From NCBI GenBank assembly GCA_025267735.1, contig CM046311.1, forward strand, positions 18,319,020 through 18,383,019: 64,000 nucleotides of DNA. Direction: 5' to 3'. A program made the translations under genes and the position numbers. Positions 10,095-21,270 of this stretch are shown here, in pieces. The stretch comes from Mactra quadrangularis. Lineage: Eukaryota; Mollusca; Bivalvia; Venerida; Mactridae. The notes below the pieces were generated by a model. It was not told the DNA's origin. It saw only the letters and a list, made by a program, of their open reading frames with translations, and did no database searches. How positions within the stretch are numbered: the stretch's first letter is position 1; every line of letters begins with the position of its first letter.

Positions 10095-11267
10095 TTAACT
10101 GTCATTTCTTACGATGTATCTTTTCTCTTTTTCGATCATCATCTGCCTCGTAGTTTTACAGGAGTTGAATCTTGAAAGGCGAAAGCTTGTCGTAGGACTT
10201 CCCTCCATTTTCGAGTTCATTCTTCTAAAGCAACCAGAGAAGTTACAGTACGAGCACCTGCACAATAGATCTCGCACCTGTTTTCGGAATTTACGACCAG
10301 TGGCACAGTATAAAAAGAAGTTAATGCTATGATTCATGTACATGAGCAACTCTACAACAGTCCTTGCCAACATCATCTGAGCATATCTTTTATCACTTAC
10401 GTTACCTACAACAAAAGCTGAGACGATTTGTAGCGCATTCATTGGCAACGTTGTGAGCAAGAAGGTGAAGGACACTGAGAGCAACATTATTGTCAACTTT
10501 TTATTACTTTCATTGGATCTCGATCTTTGGATAGACTGTTTGCTGGAGCAACTGAAGTTGCTGTACTTTGTAGTGACTTGCGTATGCTGCAACAAGGTAC
10601 GTTTTCTTCGAGCGTATAGAACTTTCCGGACGATTAGGGAATTCACTATTGTAATGATTCCAAATGGAATGAACGAATATATCGCAGCATCAACCCATGG
10701 CCAAATGTCTCTGGAAAACACATGGCTTGCTTCACAGATGTAGCCATGATTTGGAGTCTCTTGCAATTCCACTGTCCAGAATATGTGAAGATTGAGGCCA
10801 CAGATGAGAGTTATGATACCAAGAACGACAAATCTTGCTCGATTCACTGTGCAAATCCTAGGTGCACGCAGAGGACATTTGACGGCAATGAAGCGCTCTA
10901 TAGTCACGGCAATGATAAGCCAAACAGAAGTGTGGCTGCTAACGAAGCCCAGGAAGTTAACAACTTTGCACATAATGTTAGAGGTGTGCTGGACATCAAT
11001 GGAGAAGTTGCCAATCCACATTCGTAAGAGTCCTATGTACAATACCAGGATGTCCATAACAGCAAGTACGGCTAGATAACTGTAAGTACTTCCTTTGAGC
11101 ATATTTTTGGCCATTATCACAAATGAGAGCATATTTCCAAATGTTCCTAGGCACAATAACACCGGTGGTACGAACATTGTGAGGAACATATGGGGTCGCA
11201 TATATTCCGGAAACTGTAGAGTGAGATTCTTTTGTACTTCCTCTGTGGAGTATGCAACTTCTTGCAT
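10095..11267 (-). CDS. Rhodopsin-family (class A) seven-transmembrane receptor, neuropeptide-receptor type
   Basis: Plasma-membrane G-protein-coupled receptor, 390 residues from the first ATG of this exon, ending at a stop at 10095-10097. Numbered from that ATG: N-glycosylation site NLT (14-16); TM1 about 29-52 with G44-N45; TM2 about 63-83 with LAVMD (D72); TM3 starting at C100 and ending E124-R125-F126, a variant of DRY; C178 in loop 2 as partner for C100; TM5 about 191-214; a basic loop 3; TM6 about 256-279 with P275; TM7 about 300-321 ending N312-HSINFFLY-320, where the usual NPxxY proline is phenylalanine; then GRKFRKQ and a Cys-rich tail. This pattern fits invertebrate peptide receptors (FMRFamide-receptor-like or TRH-receptor-like); the ligand cannot be read. 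The open frame runs upstream to 11426, but a good acceptor at 11283-11284 implies that part is intron. Upstream exons may add 5' UTR or a few residues. Confidence 0.9.
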   Translation of the reverse strand: MQEVAYSTEEVQKNLTLQFPEYMRPHMFLTMFVPPVLLCLGTFGNMLSFVIMAKNMLKGSTYSYLAVLAVMDILVLYIGLLRMWIGNFSIDVQHTSNIMCKVVNFLGFVSSHTSVWLIIAVTIERFIAVKCPLRAPRICTVNRARFVVLGIITLICGLNLHIFWTVELQETPNHGYICEASHVFSRDIWPWVDAAIYSFIPFGIITIVNSLIVRKVLYARRKRTLLQHTQVTTKYSNFSCSSKQSIQRSRSNESNKKLTIMLLSVSFTFLLTTLPMNALQIVSAFVVGNVSDKRYAQMMLARTVVELLMYMNHSINFFLYCATGRKFRKQVRDLLCRCSYCNFSGCFRRMNSKMEGSPTTSFRLSRFNSCKTTRQMMIEKEKRYIVRNDS

Positions 11268-11281
11268 GCATTCTTCTTGAA

Positions 11282-11300
11282 TCTGAAAAAATGAAAAGAT
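11282..11300 (-). other. Splice acceptor of the receptor exon
   Basis: On the minus strand a T-rich tract runs into TTTTTTCAG immediately before ATTCAAGAAGAATGC. The exon therefore starts at 11282, 15 bases before the ATG at 11267. The codons upstream in the same frame open with TTG rather than ATG and look intronic. This decides the start used for the receptor. Confidence 0.75.
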
Positions 11301-11447
11301 AAATGGTCTGTCAAAATACAAACAATCTTTAGTGCTAAATACGTACACATAGCAGATGTATTGACTTTTTGTGCTTGGGTTGATTTTAGTGTTAGAGTAA
11401 ATTTTGGTGTTAAAAGCAACATTCAACAGTAAAATATCAGCCTGGCC

Positions 11448-11636
11448 CGTGTTCAGTAACTACTGTTAGCTAACGTTACAGGTACGGGACAACTCAACTC
11501 GAAGACAACTCAACCCGTGCAAAACTCAGCTCAAAGGTGGGACAACTCAATCCGTTAGTAGGCGATTGAGTTGTCTCGGGTTGAGTTGTCTTTGGGTTGA
11601 GCTGTTCCGACACTTCCGTTAGGGTAACTGAACACG
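11448..11636. mobile_element. Foldback/MITE built on a GACAACTCAA motif
   Basis: Terminal inverted repeats CGTGTTCAGT and ACTGAACACG bound 189 bp. Inside, GACAACTCAA or a close variant appears several times on the left half, and its complement (TTGAGTTGTC) several times on the right half, so the unit folds into a long imperfect hairpin about the segment GTTAGTAGGC. No protein capacity. It lies 166 bp upstream of the receptor's acceptor site, probably in an intron. Target duplication not clear. Confidence 0.75.
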
Positions 11637-13702
11637 CTCCTGATTTTATCGCCGGCTACTGAATCAAAGTAAAAATAAAACAACAACATGAAAACATGTA
11701 ACAAAATCGATAAATCGTAATTTGTGAGAAAGGCGAAAATTGCAGTTAGCAGTATCTATATGCGTTTGTTGTGTAGGAGGTACAGGTTGACATTTGATAT
11801 TGACATTTAATTTTGAAAGATGCTACCAACTATAGCTCGTTTAGGATAAGTTGAGACAAAATGCAACGATACCACTATTATATACACAGGTGGGTCTAAG
11901 TATAGTGCGTACAAAAAACGTGTTTGGATAAACATTAGAAATGAGCCAATACATTTCTGGGATAGGCAGTACTGAAAATAAAATGTGTGTAATTCATTAA
12001 ACAAAATTAGCATGGTTGATAAACCACCACCACTTGGTAATTGATGCTTGTAATGGTAGAACGCTTTCCATTACACCAACAACTAAGACACAAGTAAAAC
12101 ATATGACAATTGTTTATTTTAAAGTCATCCTGGGCATCCTTATCTATTTTGTATGATAAATCTAAAGTCAATTTGCGTGAGCTATATCAATTATAAAAGT
12201 GTGATTAATGTACTAATTGTCCTGAGAATCTGATAATCGTCTTGCTTTACGTCTAATTTGATTTTATCTAAAGTTGTTTAGTGAGAAGTATCATGCAGAA
12301 AATGTATATTTTTACTGTGGCATTGTTGTTTATATTTTAAACAAATAGTTGATAAATGGCTGTAACACAATTCAAATTAACATGATGTGTGCTGGAACCT
12401 AACCGGTGTGTGCGGGTCATGTAATTTGCGAACTGCGACTTATTAAATAATCCGCCTAAACAAATTCTATTTAACTCAGTATTTGAAAAAAACTAACACA
12501 TTTTTATTAGGTATCGGGTGCTTGCCAACTTGACTTACTGTGATAACATGTAAATTAGCCAATAAATTGATTGTAAGGTTTACGTTGGATTTTTGGTGCA
12601 TTTATATGCTCTAAATCGGCGCAAGTGGGGGTAAAATAGGTGAACGACATTTCGCAATTAGTCCCACTTTTGATAAACTTCATAAAAATAACAGTTTGGT
12701 TTAGACGAATTAAATCACATCAAGATTTGCCTTTTATACTTGTTCCAAGTAAGAAGAGCAATGTATACTTTGTTGTTGTGAATGACCATTTGCGAACCAA
12801 GAATAAAGGGATTGTTTCATTTATGAGAAAATACGAAAACAAAACAACAACAGTAGATGCATGCACTGATACATCTTTCAATATATTTTACCATACAGTA
12901 ACAGCTCTGAATCTTGAAATTGAGAATTTCCTTTTTTGTCTGAATGTGTTAACAAAACACTTCGATAAAATTTACACTTGAACAATGGGATGGTTAAATG
13001 TCACACATCGTGTTTTATTGAAAAGAATGCAGCAAAAACGTCAACGTCTTTAACGCATAAAAAAGAACATAACATTTTATTAGCAGAACACATTGGTGTT
13101 CGTCGTCATTACAATAATTTGGCGGTACACCCATATATAAATACATATGAATAAAAGACGAGTGATAAATACGTATATGCTTTAACTGCTAATCAATATT
13201 AGTGAAACGGTGAAGTGATAAATAATTCAATATCTTAACCATTTTCACAAATCGAATGTGTTAATTCTTTAACTTTCATCGCCATTCTCACATTTCTATT
13301 GTCTGATGAAAAATACTATGTAACTTATTAAATTCTCTAATGAAGCAAGTATCTCCTACTCCTTAAGGCTCTTGATAATTTGAATACGTCAATAACAAAT
13401 GATAATTGCATTAATAGCGATAATGAGTAGTTATTTATGGTTCGTAATTGATCGAGCGTGAACAAAATATCTTACATAAATTGAGTAGGATCAAACGCTG
13501 GAATGGGTACAAGCCTTCAAGAAATAAGATCAAATAAAAGATTTAATTTTCATTCTACCCATAATTTAAAATTAGGATGACAATTTTCTTCACAGCGCTA
13601 CATGTGAAGCGATAAAGATTCAGCCATTTTTACTCAATAATTAACACAATGCCGTAGCGGAAATGCAATGGAAATAGAGTGTAAAAGCGCGGAACTGAAC
13701 GG
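11637..13702. other. Gene-free AT-rich stretch
   Basis: Holds an open frame of 113 codons (12640-12981, plus) that opens with GTG and has no recognisable domain. No repeats matched elsewhere in the window. Probably intronic or intergenic. Confidence 0.45.
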
Positions 13703-13716
13703 TTTGTCAAATATGT

Positions 13717-13946
13717 TTTTGTTTTTTTTTTAACGTCGTATTCAACACATATTTAGGTTATATATACGACGGCCAGCTCTTCCTACTATAGGTTTCCTAG
13801 ACACTTTTTCTATCACCAGTACTAACTTACCATACCACGAGGCCGACAACTCATGTATAGGGTATGACCTACCGCGACCGGTCTCGAAACTGAGATCTCC
13901 GGATTCGAAGTCAGACATGATAACCACTACGCCACGGCCGCGGCTT
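13717..13946 (-). mobile_element. tRNA-headed SINE, group 3
   Basis: Read on the minus strand: head GCGGCCGTGGCGTAGTGG (box A region), a box B-like TTTCGAGACC, then a body containing TTAGTACTGGTGATAG and a tail TACGACGTTAAA followed by a run of A. A perfect 14-bp target duplication TTTGTCAAATATGT flanks it (13703-13716 and 13947-13960). The body part GTACTGGT..ATAG..GTC.AGGAAA is shared with the group 2 SINEs although the head is different. Confidence 0.92.
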
Positions 13947-13960
13947 TTTGTCAAATATGT

Positions 13961-14768
13961 AATTATAGACAAGTTGAAGATGAGTACCACATTTTTATTC
14001 AAAAGTACTGTATACATTGTGACAAGAGAACGCTATATCCCATAAATGTTATTGATATAGACCAATTTTGCAGAAGCTAAGTTTTGACTTATCACCTCCG
14101 AATGATGAATTATTGTCACAATATTAACAATGTGCCTTGAAAATAAGATAGAAACAATATAAAATATTTTTCCTATTCCTTTTTGTATGACATACTTTAT
14201 TCATACTTATATGTATGCGTATCAGCTTTTGTCCTTCAAGATGTTTTTTATACTGTTATGAACGATGAATATACGTATGTTTAACTCATAATTAATAAAA
14301 TATACGTTCTGCTCTGTTCCGTTCTAATTGTAACAAAATCTCATTATAATCCGTTCAACACATTCTTACGTAATACTGCAGCGGAAATACAACGGAGTAA
14401 CCCGTTTTCTAAGCATATTAGAAATTCATATTCGTAGTATCTCAAGCTAGTCTCAGATGTTCAGAAAACAGTAATACTATTTCAACAACAGACTAGTGTA
14501 GCGTTGGGCTTTTCCAGACTGATGTATTTGACAGCATGTGGATACTCGGCTCAATAATCCTGCATTATTTGGTAAGAAATGTCGAATCTTTTGACTTTAA
14601 TGGATTTGTACAAATATTTAATACTTCTTCTTCAACATTCAATCTAAATGTAGATTTCCAGGAAAAACAATGTTTATGACCACAGAGATTTTCTCCGATA
14701 ATTGGTATCTAATTGTACATTGTATTTCTATTTTTTTACCATGTCAGATTTTCAAATTATAATTATTA
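13961..14768. other. Gene-free AT-rich stretch
   Basis: Nothing recognisable on either strand. Confidence 0.45.
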
Positions 14769-14771
14769 TTA

Positions 14772-15184
14772 GGCCATGCCATATCTGATTTTTGTTAAGC
14801 GTCCGCGTAAGTTTAAGAGCCCTCGGTCAAAATAAAAAACGAAATTGTTGGTAAAGTTTTCTTAAATAATTCCGATGTTCTGGGATTCAATACGACAATT
14901 TAACTCAGGAAAAACTGTGTTTGGCATCGACGTTATTCATCGTAAGCAATTTTCCATAACCGCGTCGTTAATATACATATATATACGCTAGTCATTTTGT
15001 ATTGAATTCAGACCATTGTTTCATATTATGAGGATGTTATTCGATTTAAATATATATATAATGCATTGGTTTTTTTTGTCGTAAAAATTATTGGTGTTTT
15101 CGTTTTTGGTTTGTTTTTGTGAATAGGTACCTAGGTTTGTCAAATTTGAGTTGACGCTTAACAGAATTCCGATTGGGCATGGCC
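14772..15184. mobile_element. PIF/Harbinger-like MITE (413 bp)
   Basis: Terminal inverted repeats GGCCATGCC followed, after a variable stretch, by TTAAGCGT (14772 onward and complementary at 15157-15184). The element is flanked by the 3-bp direct repeat TTA on both sides (14769-14771, 15185-15187). A TTA/TAA 3-bp duplication is the usual target of PIF/Harbinger elements. The right 330 bp matches a diverged copy at 55556-55899 that abuts the LINE. No transposase. Confidence 0.8.
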
Positions 15185-15187
15185 TTA

Positions 15188-15988
15188 TTTTGTATGAACA
15201 AATTAAAAATTTACACTATTTCCTACCATAGGGACATAATAACTCACGTTCACAAGACAATTTTATTAATAATTCTACAACACAATGAGGTTTAATAAAT
15301 CCAATATACGCAAAATTTATAGCAAATTGAATGAAATTAATGAATGAAATATATTGTGTTATATACATCATATAATGTACCTTTAATTTTTGATGCATAA
15401 ATGATTGTTAAATGTTATCTTGGGAGTTCTACATTAACTGTTTTTTTTCGGGATAAAAGACGTTTTAATGATACGGACGAAATGCAATTATACGATAGCA
15501 TAAAAAGATATTTATCTATTATTCGCAATCAAAAAAGAATTTGAAGACTTTTGCATTTAATCAGTGAGAATTCTTTGATTTCCAATCAAAATGAGAATCA
15601 AATCCGATAAAAAGCCTTTATTTTGCTAGTTGTAATGAATCCTTCGTAAGATAAGGAAACTAATTTGTATTCTCAAAAAGATGACGGACATGTCAGTTTA
15701 GATTAACAAAAAAAAACAACAGTGGTATTTGCGTTTTCGATTGGCGTAATGGTCATAATTTACTCATAAACCAATGGTTTTATACAGAAAATGTTCAATT
15801 TCTTCTTTAAACTCTTATCTAACGTATCAACCACTTGGAATAGTTAGATTAAAATGCCTTGAAATATCAAAAACATTACATTAATAAAGTTACATTCAGT
15901 GATCGCTATTTAATTCTATAAGGCTGTGTATATTATCAATAGCAAAGCAAGCAATAGAGCCATTAATAACTTTTTCCAAGTTACTTAC
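15188..15988. other. Gene-free AT-rich stretch
   Basis: No recognisable feature; possibly intronic sequence downstream of the candidate exon that follows. Confidence 0.4.
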
Positions 15989-16105
15989 TCGTGCAAATAT
16001 TTCCACTTCACTCTGGTAGTTTCCCAACTCCATCATAATGGATGTAATATTAAAGGCACATTCCTCGTCAGCTAGTCCTAGAGTGTCGAACGACATCTTT
16101 AAGAT
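15989..16105 (-). CDS. Candidate internal exon, 39 codons, faintly myosin-motor-like
   Basis: On the minus strand TTTTTTCAG is followed by 117 bases open in the frame ILKMSFDTLGLADEECAFNI (first 20 residues) and then by a near-consensus donor CGA/GTAAGTAA. Both boundaries are phase 0, so it could be spliced in or out without changing frame. The arrangement FDxLG...EE...I...LGN recalls the myosin motor segment (FDILGF..EE...I..ILHLGN), but the spacing between EE and LGN is two residues shorter. Homology is therefore only a suggestion. No neighbouring exon was identified, so it could also be a chance frame with good splice signals. Confidence 0.35.
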
Positions 16106-19100
16106 CTGAAAAAATATAAGAACAATAAATACATCAGTCATTTGCTCATTACCTAAATGTTTCAATGGAACTGGCAAAAAAAACTTTTTTCATGACTTCT
16201 CTAGAAAATATATGCTTTCTGAGCTCAATCGGTTAATTAAAAGCATTCTTACAAAAAAGTCGACGAACATACACTGTCTTTTTTCATTGTGTTCTATTAG
16301 TTTGCATGTTACGTAAGTATTTTTACATAATGTACTTTTAATAACATGATTATGCTATTTCTCATATATTCTGCGCGATTCAACATCAAAGACATCGTGT
16401 CTGTTGACAATAAAATAGTTTAAATACATAAACAATCATTTTTATTCCCTTTATCTGTTTTAAACATGCCTTAAGCTATATTCTAATTAAAAACCACAGG
16501 AGCTTGACATTCATGCATCGTAGTTTGAAAAAATCTCTCTTTCTAATCTTTATTATAAGGAAGAGGGAATTTTCGAACTGTAAAGCTCCTGTGTTGTAAC
16601 ATATCTACTTCCACTCATTCTCATGCTGTCTATTTGTGTTACTTAATTGACAAATAATGTTTAATCTCGTGTATACACGCACTATCTCGTGTTTAATGAT
16701 ACTTAAACTGTAGTGCAATATCATTAAACATGTATTTTTTTAAAAGACATTGAGACCGGACGTAAATAACCACATTAAGAGGATTTCCCCTTATGCCAAT
16801 TTATTGTCATTGATGTATTTAAAACCATGTTTAATGCTGACAAATCACTATAGTTTTTTTACGTTGACCCTAGCCTATCTTTGTAAAGAGGCATAGCAGG
16901 TGTAACATAATTGGGTGCCGTTAAAGCCACTATTCAATGTATGAAGATATATTCATCATAAGTAGACTTGAAAACTGTTTCACAAACACGAAGTTATCAT
17001 ACTATAACATGCATTAGAGACAGTTCAAACCATTCTGCTTTCTAAATTTAAGTTTGACAAAGTGCCCATTTGTTATAAAAGTGGGATACTTTAATACGAG
17101 CAAACACTATTCTTTATATGCTAATGTTCAATATACCTGATCTCAAATAGTTTTAGAGCTTAACTATGTCATTTGGGGCAGTTTTTTTCTATAACAAGAC
17201 TTCATCTTAAACACACCGTGATCAAAACTATTGTTTTTAGTAATGACAACCAAATTCTACTTTCGGTTTGGATCTACTTTCACTTTGAAATGCAATGAAT
17301 AACATAAACCTATTAAACAATATTTGCATTTAATTAAATTTTTATATATAATATATTACCTAATATCAATTAGAATCCTAACATTAAAAATACGAAGTGA
17401 AAATAGATACCCGTTTTCCGAGATGATTTTCTGTTGGAATAAACCTTAAGATTCTACATAAAAATATTACCCTTAATCATGGAAAAGGCGATGCTAAACA
17501 ACGATGTGTCTTGTTTATTACAATACAACAAAGCTAACATTTATTCCGAAAAAAAATCAATGTATTCGAATAATCCAAATATCGTATAAAAAGAGTAGTC
17601 ATTTCTTTAATGTAAACAATAATACCTTAATCAACCCTTACCGGATGTCTTCGACGGAATAAAAAGAAACAGAATTCAAGAAGGAAGTTCCCACAGTCGC
17701 AGACATTTCTAATTAATGAACTATTTAATAAACGAGCATATTGTTATCACCGGCATTCACCGGAGATGTCAACGTTTCCTGAAGTAAGTTCATGTACCTT
17801 GACATTTGTTGTAATCGTAAATAGTCGGCTTTTTTTCGTAATCATTTAACAATCCCCGATCGAGCTACGATTGACATTGATGTTCAGGTCATTTGAAGTA
17901 ACATGTGTTTTTGAAAAGTACAATAAATCTAGTATGAGGAACATCGCAATTGATGGTCTTATAAGTGGCAAATTTGGTACTTATAAAATCACATGCGTTT
18001 ACAGTATTAAAGGTGGTCTTTATTGCAAAACTTAATATAAAGTAAAGTTTAACACTTTAGATTTATCATTTTAGTATATAAATGTTCACTGAAAATATCA
18101 TTGGCAAGGTGCATGATTTATATAATAAATATGTATATTCACACACGGTATCTAAATATGTTTTATTCAATTGTAAAACATTGAGGCAAATCATGTACAA
18201 CTACAAATATTTCTCTTATATAAAGTTTGTAATTATGCATTCCTAGCAATTGGAATTCGATATATGTATGTAAGTATTATACATATTATATACAGTACCA
18301 CCAAAATCTCCTTGAACAAAGTCCTGTTTCAGAATAAAACGATTTACCATTTAAAGAGGTAAAAAGTCGCTTGAGCAACTTGATTGAATCAACATGATTA
18401 AATTATTTTACATTTTAAGTTTAAATTATTGTAAAATTACATGCGGTATGCATAATAATTAATATGTTTTTCTTCTTAAAATTTCATTTTTCCGAGCACT
18501 TGTGGATGACAAGAGTATAAAATTACCTTAATATGCAACTTTTTTTAATAATCATAAGCATTTGCCATAATTACACCGTATAAAATCATTCCAAGGACTT
18601 ACACAGTGCAAAGCAATATTCCGACCTTTGTACAACAAAAAGTTCCATCTAAATAAAAATCGTATGTCAACCTGCCATGATAAAAATACAAAGCGCAATG
18701 AAAGAAAAAGTCATTGTGGAAGCGTAATGACCTTAGGTTTCGTGACAATTTTATTTCCGTAGTTGTTTTTGTTCCCGACAGTAATGTTAATAATATCCAT
18801 TTAAGTAGACACGGCAAGTACTCGTATCATGCTGGTTCAGACAGACGGTTTGTTTTTGACAAGTTGTTTGTATATTCGTGTGCCGAGGTAATTGAGCACC
18901 GTTTATACACTACGCTATCATGCAATGGTTATTTTAGACAAAGACAATTAAATGCTTCCAAGATGTTCCTGAAGTCATGGAACTACTTGAACGTGCGCTT
19001 ATGAACTTACATGTAAGTACTGCATCGCTACTGTTCAAAACAGTTTATTCATTTATAAATTATATGAACGTATAACTTATATGCCTTTGTTAGACGGGTT

Positions 19101-20392
19101 AAATTGCACCCGCCTTAATAACCAATGGTACATGTACAAAATTGATTGGAGTAGAGGCATGTCAAGTCGATTCGCAAATAACCACTTAAATTTACTTCAA
19201 ATGATTATGTTTATCATTCAAATATCTTTTTAATGTCTGACCATATACGCTGCAATTAATGCCGCGTATGTGGCTATCGTTAGTGATGTTACCCAGCATA
19301 TTTTAAAAGCTGTACCACAAAAGTGGAACCACAAACGATTACAATTACGAATCAACCATGGATTTAAACAGATTTCCATGAAAGCAGTCGTATTGAATCA
19401 GATGCGGTTCGGAATGCTCCTCTGTAAATGTATAACATTTGCATAAAAATTCCGAGATTTTCACACTCAGACAATTATAGTGTTGGCATTGCAATTATTA
19501 ATCCCCTGATTATGACGACTTATTACCAACGAAGGTTTATTAATTAATATCTTAAAATAGCCTCAGGGATTAAAAGGAATAAATGCGCTATAAATAATAA
19601 TAATATGATGTTATATGATAAACTTGTATTAAAAACAACAATATTATGATAACGCCAGTGTGCCCATTTCTTTGTTATATATTTGTTTTGTTTGGATAAC
19701 ATCATAAATATAAGGCAAAAGATAGTAACATCGCAAGTGAGTTTGATTTGCAAAAGCCCCAAGGTTTCTCGTAAAACTTACATTAAATCAATGTTATTGC
19801 CCGACGCAACAATGTTACTGCTCGGCGCAAAACCTTTCCATACTTTTAAACAAGCAAACACAACGATTTTGTCAAATATTTTAAAAACTTGCAAAGCTAA
19901 AACGACACTAAAAACTTGCTAAAACGTTGACAAAAAATCATGCTTCCTACATACTTAATAGAAGTAATTTTGAATAAGATTCAATATTTTGATTTTTAAA
20001 GAAGAAAAATTATGTACCTTATTTTTATTCCCTGAAATTGATCTTCATAAGAAAGTCCAGTTGTAAACACAATGATAAAATCACAGTATGTCCAGCTTTA
20101 TATATTAACTACACCTATTCATTATCACCTTTTCAAAAGAAAAAATCATAACAACTAACGCGCAATATCAATAACATGCTCTTTAAGTAAGTTCCAATAG
20201 TTTAGTGGTTTCTGATGATAGCCACACACGACTTATGTTACAGAAGAGCATTGAATGGAGGTTGTGGAAAACTACAAAAACCAATACAACTTTCAAAACG
20301 TACTGGAGATGCCAAGGGGCTGATAAAACAATACTTTTATAAGGCGATTATATCCAATGGTCATTTATAGGTGCTTTCAGATTATCTTATTT
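16106..20392. other. Gene-free AT-rich stretch of about 4.3 kb
   Basis: Read on both strands; no domain, RNA gene or inverted-repeat element could be defended. Two open frames near 18.6-19.0 kb overlap on opposite strands and have no family features. If the candidate exon at 15989-16105 is real, this could be intron. Confidence 0.4.
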
Positions 20393-20401
20393 TTTACAGC
20401 T

Positions 20402-20688
20402 ATTCATTTTTTATTGGGTTTAACGCCGTGTCGATACAATTTAGGTTATTTTACGGCGTCCAGCGCATCTAAACCTAGCTTTCCTGGACCATTGTCTATA
20501 TCCAGTACTTACCTACCCTTCCACAGGGCCGAAAACTTCTCCATATATCTTATTAATGGAGGAAATTTGACATTATTGTCAAATTTTCATGGAAGGGTAT
20601 ATCCTCCCCGGTAGGGATTCGAAACCGTACCACTTCGGGACACGAGATTCCAAATCCCGGCACGCTACCAACTGCGCCACCGACCCGG
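20402..20688 (-). mobile_element. tRNA-headed SINE, group 2 (copy 1)
   Basis: Minus strand: head CCGGGTCGGTGGCGCAGTTGG, box B-like GTTTCGAATCCC, body with TTCCATGAAAATTTGACAAT and TAAGTACTGGATATAGAC, tail ACGGCGTTAAACCCAATAAA. A 9-bp target duplication TTTACAGCT flanks it (20393-20401 and 20689-20697). Other group 2 members are at 30648, 44931, 50908, 59630 and 61560. Confidence 0.9.
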
Positions 20689-21024
20689 TTTACAGCTCTT
20701 TGATAGGCTGTTCTGGAATACGCATACGACATGTAATATTAAACAAAGATGACAACAAACATATCAGGAACAGTAACTGTCGTAAGGATCACAGATCTAT
20801 CAAACAGTCAAAATTGCAAAGAGGGATATTTTTCTAGACTTTATAACTAATGTAAAGAAAGACGCCACAAAAAATAATAAAAACGAAAACCTCAGGGATC
20901 TACAATACTGGTGAATAGAAAAAAACCGTCGCTGGGGTACAATGAAATTATATTTCCTGGTAAAATGGAAAAGCATTTTATAGAATAAGATCATGCTGAT
21001 GCTCAATTATTGATTTTACAACTA

Positions 21025-21270
21025 TTACCCCTGGTCATCAGGCTACAGGTTTCTATCAATGTCCCTGGTGGGAGTATTTTATTTTGCAAATGTGCAGCCA
21101 AAAACTTGACACACCAGAATTTTAACCACACACAGGTAATCATTTATACATTGATGGAGTAGAAAAATCGCAGGTTAATGTTTGCCCAACGAAATTAGCA
21201 GTCTCTGGTAATATTTGAATGCATGACCTCTCAATTCCTACGCGCACCCTACCATTGGACAATTGCTTTC
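21025..21270 (-). mobile_element. tRNA-headed SINE, group 4 (copy 1), decayed
   Basis: Minus strand: box A-like TCCAATGGTAGGGTGCGCG, box B-like AGGTCATGCATTCAAATA, then CTACTCCATCAATGTATAAATG and a 3' end GATGACCAGGGGTAATAG. A second, shortened member at 39736-39918 shares CACTCCATCCAGGTGTAAATG and TGATCAGGGGTTATTG. Two matching copies support a real family. Target duplication not readable. Confidence 0.6.

Noticed and set aside
10114..11280. Several open frames on the strand opposite the receptor
   Set aside because: They are shadows of the receptor exon, which has clear transmembrane motifs on the minus strand.
11282..11426. N-terminal extension of the receptor in the same open frame
   Set aside because: A strong splice acceptor separates it from the exon and it opens with TTG, so it is most likely intron.
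12640..12981. 113-codon open frame
   Set aside because: Opens with GTG, no family resemblance, no supporting splice sites.
20357..20837. Overlapping open frames suggesting a small gene
   Set aside because: They run through a SINE (20402-20688) and its flanks; content comes from the repeat.
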